The notes beneath the pieces are model-generated. The model searched no databases. It was not told where the DNA came from and was given only the letters and a program-made list of their open reading frames with translations. Source: Ruminococcaceae bacterium FB2012 (GTDB taxonomy: Bacteria; Bacillota; Clostridia; Oscillospirales; Ruminococcaceae). Taken from it: 10,062 bases of DNA. Positions 6,462-10,062 of the stretch are shown here, piece after piece (the first letter of the stretch is position 1; each line of letters opens with the position of its first letter). The stretch is from NCBI GenBank assembly GCA_900104495.1, contig FMXS01000037.1:1-10062 (forward strand), read 5' to 3'. The position numbers were made by a program, and so were the translations under genes.

Positions 6462-7006
6462 AAAAAGTGATGTTAAATCCCTTACTTCTTACCGATACAA
6501 GTGAGGAAAGAAAAAGCCTCACAGAATCTTGAAAACCGAATATCAGCAATATAGGTACTTCAATCCTATGGCCGGTCAACACCTCGGCAGCCAAAGAAGC
6601 GGTACGCCAGGACCTCGGAAGAGTGAGCGGACAATATCAGCTTCGGCAACGGGACAGCTTCCCGCAGGCGAAGAAACATAGGAGGATAATGGTACTTCCG
6701 TCCAGCCACAGACTCAAGCAATGGGGGCGGCTCCGAGAGAACCTCGGAGGGGTGAGATGCCCATGAGACCGGTACGCTGCCGGTCGCCTGTACTGCTCCG
6801 CCGTGACGGGTGCGAGGTCAAATATCACGAAAAGGCAAAACGAATAACACAAAACGCAATAGCAAAACCACATATGAAGCTCGTGCGAGCCGCTTTGCGA
6901 GGACGGGCTTCATATGTGCTGTTTTTGCAGCAGCGGTTTGTGTTTCGGCGGCTTTGCTGTCTGCAAGCCGCCGTTTATCTTACATAAAAATACAGGAGGT
7001 AAAAAT
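6462..7006 (+). ncRNA. Hairpin-rich 545-bp region, candidate structured RNA or leader
   Basis: No gene is supported although open frames cross it. Inverted repeats found by eye include GTGAGG/CCTCAC (6501-6522); a two-tier hairpin, CTTCG-CGGGA-loop-TCCCG-CGAAG with a symmetric internal loop (6641-6673); CTCCGA/TCGGAG (6731-6749); ACCGG/CCGGT (6768-6784); CATATGAAGC/GCTTCATATG extended by three pairs plus a G-U (6871-6916); and CGGCGGCTT/AAGCCGCCG (6946-6973). The string ACCTCGG occurs three times. This may be one structured RNA or a chain of attenuators ahead of the HTH/MazF genes. An origin of transfer is another possibility, though no relaxase gene is nearby. Confidence 0.4.
6946..6982 (+). 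terminator. Perfect 9-bp GC-rich hairpin before the HTH gene (possible attenuator)
   Basis: CGGCGGCTT (6946-6954) pairs exactly with AAGCCGCCG (6965-6973), followed by TTTATCTTA. It ends about 20 bases before the ribosome binding site of the gene at 7007. The T tract is interrupted, so termination may be partial or regulated. Confidence 0.45.
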
Positions 7007-7447
7007 ATGTATTACAATAACAAAGAAAAGAAGAAGGAATATCTTTCCGACCCGATCGAAACTGAACTTGAATGGGTGAACGATCTCCCGTGGCAGAAGA
7101 AGATATGGTTCAACAAGCTGAACTTGAAAATACGCATTGCATATACTTACTACATCTACCACAACTATTCCATAGCCGAGCTTGCAGAGGTCAGCCGCGT
7201 ATCCGAAAAGGCAATGACCAAGTGGATACTGACCGCAGCATACGTCATAGACGGCAAGTATGTAAAACTCGATGACTGGGGCTTCATTGAACCCAAATTC
7301 ATGACAAATATCTACAAGAGATTTCCCGAAGCGGTAGGCTGTCCTAAATGTAAGGACTGTGTATGGGCAGATATGAAAACAGGACACCGTATCTGTTTCA
7401 GAGACTGTGACCATTATGACCATTTCCAGAGGAGGTGCTCCGAATGA
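7007..7447 (+). CDS. HTH protein with Cys-rich C-terminus, coupled to MazF
   Basis: I do not recognise the family. The 146-residue protein has a basic N-terminus, a helix-turn-helix at about residues 54-75 (YSIAELAEVSRVSEKAMTKW), and six Cys residues at the C-terminus: Cys112, 115 and 118 as CPKCKDC, then Cys130, 134 and 144, with several His between them. That pattern could bind zinc or an iron-sulfur cluster and so act as a sensor. GGAGGT lies before the chosen ATG; the frame is open upstream but lies within the hairpin region with no start signal. Its stop codon overlaps the MazF start as ATGA, so the two are translationally coupled. Position alone makes it a candidate autoregulator or unconventional antitoxin; it does not look like MazE. 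Confidence 0.7.
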   Translation: MYYNNKEKKKEYLSDPIETELEWVNDLPWQKKIWFNKLNLKIRIAYTYYIYHNYSIAELAEVSRVSEKAMTKWILTAAYVIDGKYVKLDDWGFIEPKFMTNIYKRFPEAVGCPKCKDCVWADMKTGHRICFRDCDHYDHFQRRCSE

Positions 7448-7782
7448 TAAAGCGAGGAGATGTTTTTTACGCACATTTACCCAAAGGTATCGGCTCTGAA
7501 CAGGCAGGCACCCGTCCGGTAATAATCGTTCAGAACAACATCGGAAATCTGTATTCCGGAACGGTGATAGTGATTCCGGTCACATCGGCATCAAAAAAGC
7601 CTATGCAGACACACGTCAGCCTTGGAAAGAACTATGGGCTGCGCCGGGAAAGTTCAGCTCTTGCAGAGCAGATCACGACTCTTGACAAGCGCCGTCTTGG
7701 TGAGTGTATAGGTATGGTCGATGATATAAAAATGGTTGAAATAGACGATGCTTTGAAAGCAAGTCTTGGGATTGATTACTGA
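7444..7782 (+). CDS. MazF/PemK-family toxin (mRNA interferase)
   Basis: The 112-residue protein has the family signature throughout: IKRGDVFYAHL at the N-terminus, then GSEQAGTRPVIIVQNN, TVIVIPVTSASKK, THVSL, the SSALAEQITTLDK block with the expected Gln, and the KRRLGECIGMV strand. Members cut single-stranded RNA at short sequences and are normally held inactive by an antitoxin encoded just upstream. Length and residues look intact. Start: GGAGGTG lies 6 bases before the ATG at 7444, which overlaps the previous stop. No MazE-like, short acidic antitoxin gene is present on either side; the upstream neighbour is a Cys-rich HTH protein. MazF-like genes next to excisionase and integrase genes may stabilise the element or have a regulatory job. 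Confidence 0.88.
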   Translation: MIKRGDVFYAHLPKGIGSEQAGTRPVIIVQNNIGNLYSGTVIVIPVTSASKKPMQTHVSLGKNYGLRRESSALAEQITTLDKRRLGECIGMVDDIKMVEIDDALKASLGIDY

Positions 7783-7799
7783 TGCAGGAGGAAAACGAA

Positions 7800-7907
7800 A
7801 TGATAAGGTTTATACTCGGAACGATAATCGTCAGCACGCTCGGCGTGATCACTATGTGTCTTTGTGCAGCCGCAGGTGAGTACGACAGAAGAAATGGAAT
7901 GAAATGA
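7800..7907 (+). CDS. DUF3789-like small membrane protein (35 aa)
   Basis: This 35-residue protein starts MIRFILGTIIVSTLGVITMCLC, one hydrophobic helix, then a short polar tail (GEYDRRNGMK). Length, the IRFILGT start and the ITMCLC motif agree with the DUF3789 family as I remember it, which occurs in Firmicute integrative elements; its function is unknown. It has AGGAGG about 9 bases upstream. It lies 17 bp after MazF, and its stop lies directly before the ribosome binding site of the excisionase gene. All three are therefore probably one transcript. Confidence 0.7.
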   Translation: MIRFILGTIIVSTLGVITMCLCAAAGEYDRRNGMK

Positions 7908-7921
7908 AGGAGGACATAACA

Positions 7922-8101
7922 ATGGAAGAAAACAAGGTAGTATTACTTACAATTCGGGAAGCAGCCGCGATGGTGTCAGGGCTTTCAGTATATCAGGTCA
8001 GGCTGATGATAAAGAACGGACAGATACCGTACATTAAAGCAGGAACAAAGTTCTTCATAAACAAAGCGGTGCTGCTTAAATATCTCAGCGGAGAAAACTG
8101 A
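7922..8101 (+). CDS. xis: Excisionase (Xis-like, HTH_17 family)
   Basis: The 59-residue basic protein has a MerR-like winged helix-turn-helix: LTIREAAAMVSGLSVYQVRL forms the first two helices, and IKNGQIPYIKAGTKFFINKAVLL the wing and last helix. This is the usual shape of the excisionases that sit next to Tn916-type integrases, where Xis binds near the element ends and directs recombination towards excision. The start at 7922 is preferred because AAGGAGG lies 8 bases upstream. An ATG six codons earlier overlaps the previous gene's stop and would place that site inside the gene. It is followed by the integrase after 117 bp. Confidence 0.85.
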   Translation: MEENKVVLLTIREAAAMVSGLSVYQVRLMIKNGQIPYIKAGTKFFINKAVLLKYLSGEN

Positions 8102-8218
8102 TAACAATCCAAGTCTGAACTGATAACTCTTATTGAAACGATAGATATATACTATGTTCTATGGTATACTTGTCGCAAAGCCGATCAGGAATCGGCAGAG
8201 AAAGGAAGTGAAGGCCGA
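8102..8218 (+). promoter_or_regulatory. Integrase promoter region with extended -10 and small hairpin
   Basis: TGGTATACT at 8162-8170 is an extended -10 (TG-N-TATACT); no good -35 lies at 17 bp. A second TATACT sits 17 bp further upstream, giving a direct repeat. After the start region a hairpin, GCCGAT/ATCGGC (8180-8196), lies just ahead of the ribosome binding site (AAGGAAG). This suggests the integrase has its own promoter apart from the mazF-xis transcript. Confidence 0.45.
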
Positions 8219-9454
8219 ATGGCTAATATCGAAAAAAGAGTCAACAAGAATGGTCAGGTCACCTCATACCGCATCAGAGTGTACAAGGGCGTTACGGGTG
8301 ACGGCAGGCGAATGAAGCCGTACATCAAGTACTGGACCCCGGAGCCGGGGATGACGGCCAAGCAGATCGAAAAAGAGGTCAACAGCATCGCTGTACTGTT
8401 CGAGGAAGAAGTTGAGGCCGGCAATGAGGTGGTCAATCAGAACATCAAGTTCAAGGATTTCATCCCGCAGTACATGGAGATCACAAAGGTGAGGATGTCA
8501 CCGCTGACCCTGCAGTTCTACGAGAGGATAATCGACAGACTGCTTATACCGTACTTTGGAAACAAGAAACTGCAGGATATCAAGACGGCTCACGTTCAGG
8601 GCTTTATCAATCATCTTATGGAGATAGACCCCGAACACGCATCAGCCACCAACGATACGGACAAGCTCTCACCAAGCACAATCCGCAGATATCTGACTGT
8701 TCTGCAGTCGATCTTCAAGCAGGCGGCCAAGCTGGAGATCATAGCGAACAATCCGGCAAGAGGCGAAAAGCTCACGATCCCGAGGGTGGTAAACCCGAAG
8801 ATCGAGATCTTCACGAAGGCCGAGGCAACTGAGATGCTGAAATGCCTGCAGGAGGAAGATCTGATGTTCCAGACCTTCATACAGCTGGCGATCATCACTG
8901 GAGCAAGGCGAGGCGAGCTTGCAGCTCTCAAATTCAGCGACTTTGACTTTGAACGCTGTCAGCTGACAATATCATGAGCAGCTATCAAGCTAAAAGATCA
9001 GGAGATCACTATTAAACCCCCGAAGGATTATGAGATCAGAACGGTAACGGTAAACAGGCACTGTATTCAGCTTGTAAAAATGCTTCAGCAACAGCATGAG
9101 GAAGATAAGCAACGGCTCGGTGACAGGTGGAAAGGTGATGACTGGGTATTCACCCAATGGAACGGCGAGATTATGAACCCGCAGACCCCAACCAAACAGT
9201 TCCGGCATTTTCTCAAGAAGCACGGACTCAAGCACCGCAAGCTTCACAGCCTGCGCCACACATCAGCAACGCTCCTCCTCTACGGCGGCGTAAACATCAG
9301 GCAGGTACAGGCAAGGCTCGGTCACTCCGAGATCGAAACTACGCAAAAATATCTGCACTACCTCACAGATGCCGATGCAGAGGCGGCGAATATCCTCACC
9401 AAAATGATAGAGGAAGAAGATATACACCTCATTGACATCGGAATGGCGCAGTGA
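8219..9454 (+). pseudogene. int: Tyrosine integrase (Tn916 type) interrupted by a TGA codon
   Basis: One frame of 411 codons reads as a complete tyrosine recombinase except for TGA at codon 253 (8975-8977). The first part has the arm-binding domain (EKRVNKNGQ, then YRIRVYKG), the SAM-like core-binding domain (FKDFIPQYMEI to IPYFGNKKLQDI) and the first catalytic Arg, Arg230, in TGARRGELAAL. The second part has HSLRHT (His343, Arg346), the LGHSEIETT motif (His369) and the nucleophile Tyr378 in QKYLHY. So all catalytic residues exist, but the stop separates Arg230 from the rest. TISRAAIKL-like sequence is usual at this place, so a CGA to TGA change is the likely cause. The downstream ATG at 9080 has no ribosome binding site. 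Unless the stop is read through, the element cannot move by itself. Confidence 0.9.
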
Positions 9455-9469
9455 GGTGTTAAGCAGAGA

Positions 9470-9500
9470 GGGGCTGTTGCGCGTGCAAAAGCCCCTTTTA
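9470..9500 (+). terminator. Intrinsic terminator of the integrase gene
   Basis: GGGGCT pairs with AGCCCC, an inner TTGC pairs with GCAA around the loop GCGT, and TTTTATAATATTTT follows. It lies 16 bases after the integrase stop. Its arms are nearly the same as the inverted ends of the 187-bp element at 3768-3954. Confidence 0.75.
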
Positions 9501-9535
9501 TAATATTTTATAAATAATTATTTTTCTTTGAAATC

Positions 9536-9590
9536 TTGTAAGTAGTTTGTAAGAGGCAGTATGATATACTTAAATCACAGCAAGGGAAAA
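9536..9590 (+). promoter_or_regulatory. Promoter-like unit, copy 1, with PhoB/OmpR-style heptamers
   Basis: TTGTAAG occurs at 9536-9542 and again at 9547-9553, an 11-bp period as in boxes bound by PhoB/OmpR-type response regulators. The -10, TATACT, is at 9565-9570, 11 bp after the second heptamer, and there is no usable -35. That is the layout of an activator-dependent promoter. The leader TAAATCACAGCAAGGGAAAA follows at 9571-9590. Confidence 0.45.
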
Positions 9591-9604
9591 CCCCGGAAAT
9601 ACAG

Positions 9605-9652
9605 GTGAAAACACAGCTCAAAAAAATTTTTGAAAAACACAAAGATCTGTAA
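9605..9652 (+). CDS. Possible 15-aa basic peptide between the repeat units
   Basis: A GTG-initiated frame reads KTQLKKIFEKHKDL after the start and stops inside the heptamer box of the second unit. The ribosome binding site is weak. The second unit has a related run (KTQLRKKQQ from 9732), but without a normal start codon. The likeness may only reflect the DNA duplication. Confidence 0.2.
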   Translation: MKTQLKKIFEKHKDL

Positions 9653-9701
9653 GTAGTTTGTAAGAGGCGATGTGATATACTTAAATCACAGAAAGGGAAA
9701 C
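9647..9701 (+). promoter_or_regulatory. Promoter-like unit, copy 2 (duplicate of the 9536 unit)
   Basis: This unit repeats copy 1 at a fixed offset of 111 bp: heptamers CTGTAAG and TTGTAAG with the 11-bp period, the string TGATATACTTAAATCACAG exactly conserved, then AAAGGGAAA. The 7-8 bases between AGGC and TGATATAC differ, so the conserved parts seem selected or the duplication is not recent. No convincing gene follows. Confidence 0.45.
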
Positions 9702-9948
9702 GAACCGGAAACAAAAAGAGAGTTCACGATAAAAACACAACTAAGAAAAAAGCAGCAGTAATGCTGATGACAACATTAACTAAACTTAATTGAAACCTGC
9801 TAAGAAAAATCAATAGGCAGAACAGCCAAATTTGAAAGGAATGCATTATTGAAAACGCTAATGAATTCATACTGCTGAAAGGGCATAGCAAAGCAGACGT
9901 ATGAAAACAGAGCTTCAAACGCCTGATGTGTAAGTAGATGCGGAAAGG
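9702..9948. other. A-rich region without recognisable gene
   Basis: After promoter unit 2 the sequence is A-rich. Only fragments of frames are seen, for example ENANEFILLKGHSKADV on the plus strand (about 9849-9902), which lacks a normal start codon and may be a decayed gene end. The string TGTAAGTAG recurs at 9929-9937, just beyond the minus-strand fragment's stop. Confidence 0.3.
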
Positions 9949-10062
9949 TTACTCAGAATAAAGCTCCATGACCTTGCCGTAGTAAACACGAAGGAACTTG
10001 TTCAGTCCTGCGATCATTGCTTCCTTGCCGCATTTGCCTTCGCTGCGTTTCTTCTGTATAAA
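9949..10062 (-). CDS. C-terminal fragment of a minus-strand gene, possibly a transposase
   Basis: The window edge cuts the gene; 37 residues and the stop codon are present. They read QKKRSEGKCGKEAMIAGL, then NKFLRVYYGKVMELYSE. A basic KKR-EGK stretch followed by a hydrophobic helix resembles the end of IS110/IS116-type transposases, but so short a piece could also be another protein. Composition and codon use look like real coding sequence. Confidence 0.4.
   Translation of the reverse strand, partial: FIQKKRSEGKCGKEAMIAGLNKFLRVYYGKVMELYSE

Noticed and set aside
6637..6987. Overlapping open frames on both strands of the hairpin-rich region
   Set aside because: They run through inverted repeats, are rich in Arg, Cys and Pro and lack ribosome binding sites. 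They are better explained by structured non-coding sequence.
8219..9454. UGA recoded as an amino acid (alternative genetic code)
   Set aside because: Other genes here end in TGA at the expected family lengths, for example MazF and the DUF3789-like gene, and Trp is encoded by TGG. A nonsense mutation is simpler.
9080..9454. Separate short integrase gene starting at the internal ATG
   Set aside because: It is in the same frame as the upstream part, has no ribosome binding site and would lack the first catalytic Arg.
9455..9540. Attachment site (attR) after the integrase
   Set aside because: An att core is expected near here, but no matching direct repeat could be identified on the left side, so no coordinates can be supported. 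No tRNA gene was seen as a target.
9536..9701. CRISPR array
   Set aside because: There are only two repeat units, the likeness spans promoter-like sequence rather than repeat and spacer, and no cas genes are present.
9508..9918. Two minus-strand open frames with repeated CDLSIS and LLQTTY segments
   Set aside because: The repetition comes from the duplicated promoter-like units; there is no start signal and the composition is not protein-like.

Overview
The window most likely comes from a low-to-mid-GC Firmicute of the Ruminococcaceae type, probably a rumen or gut Ruminococcus relative. This rests on strong GGAGG-type ribosome binding sites, sigmaA-like promoters, and the style of the mobile-element genes (small hydrophobic DUF3789-like protein, HTH excisionase, Tn916-type integrase, sigma-like HTH protein). 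The genus is inference. UGA is an ordinary stop here and Trp is TGG.

Layout. (1) Bases 1-661 hold a sigmaA-like promoter followed by four consecutive tiny genes of 23-30 codons. Each has its own ribosome binding site and each encodes essentially one membrane-spanning helix. (2) Bases 851-3515, minus strand, form a four-gene operon read from a promoter at 3586-3614: SAM methyltransferase, transglutaminase-like protein, DJ-1/PfpI protein (broken by a 1-base frameshift) and a GNAT acetyltransferase. A 180-bp palindromic MITE-like element with 22-bp terminal inverted repeats sits between the last two genes. (3) Bases 3615-4015 are non-coding and carry a second MITE-like element (187 bp, 13-bp inverted ends, a perfect 23-bp hairpin inside). 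(4) Bases 4090-4930, plus strand, are a wreck: a WYL-type regulator runs out of frame into the C-terminal half of a LexA/S24 protein. A zinc-ribbon protein of unknown function follows.

(5) Bases about 5560-9500 look like the end of an integrative element: a structured leader with a terminator, a sigma-region-4-like regulator, 545 bp of hairpin-rich non-coding sequence, an HTH/Cys-rich protein coupled by ATGA overlap to a MazF/PemK toxin, a DUF3789-like membrane peptide, an excisionase and a tyrosine integrase. The integrase is interrupted by a single in-frame TGA just after its first catalytic arginine, so the element is probably immobile. No relaxase or conjugation gene is visible.

(6) Bases 9500-9948 are almost gene-free but contain a tandemly duplicated promoter-like unit with PhoB/OmpR-style direct heptamers. 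Its -10 and downstream leader match those in front of the small membrane-peptide array at the other end of the window. A minus-strand gene fragment, possibly a transposase C-terminus, enters from the right edge.

The most unusual items are the membrane-peptide array with its shared promoter/leader element, the WYL::LexA junction, the structured RNA-like region, and the MazF partner that is not a recognisable MazE.
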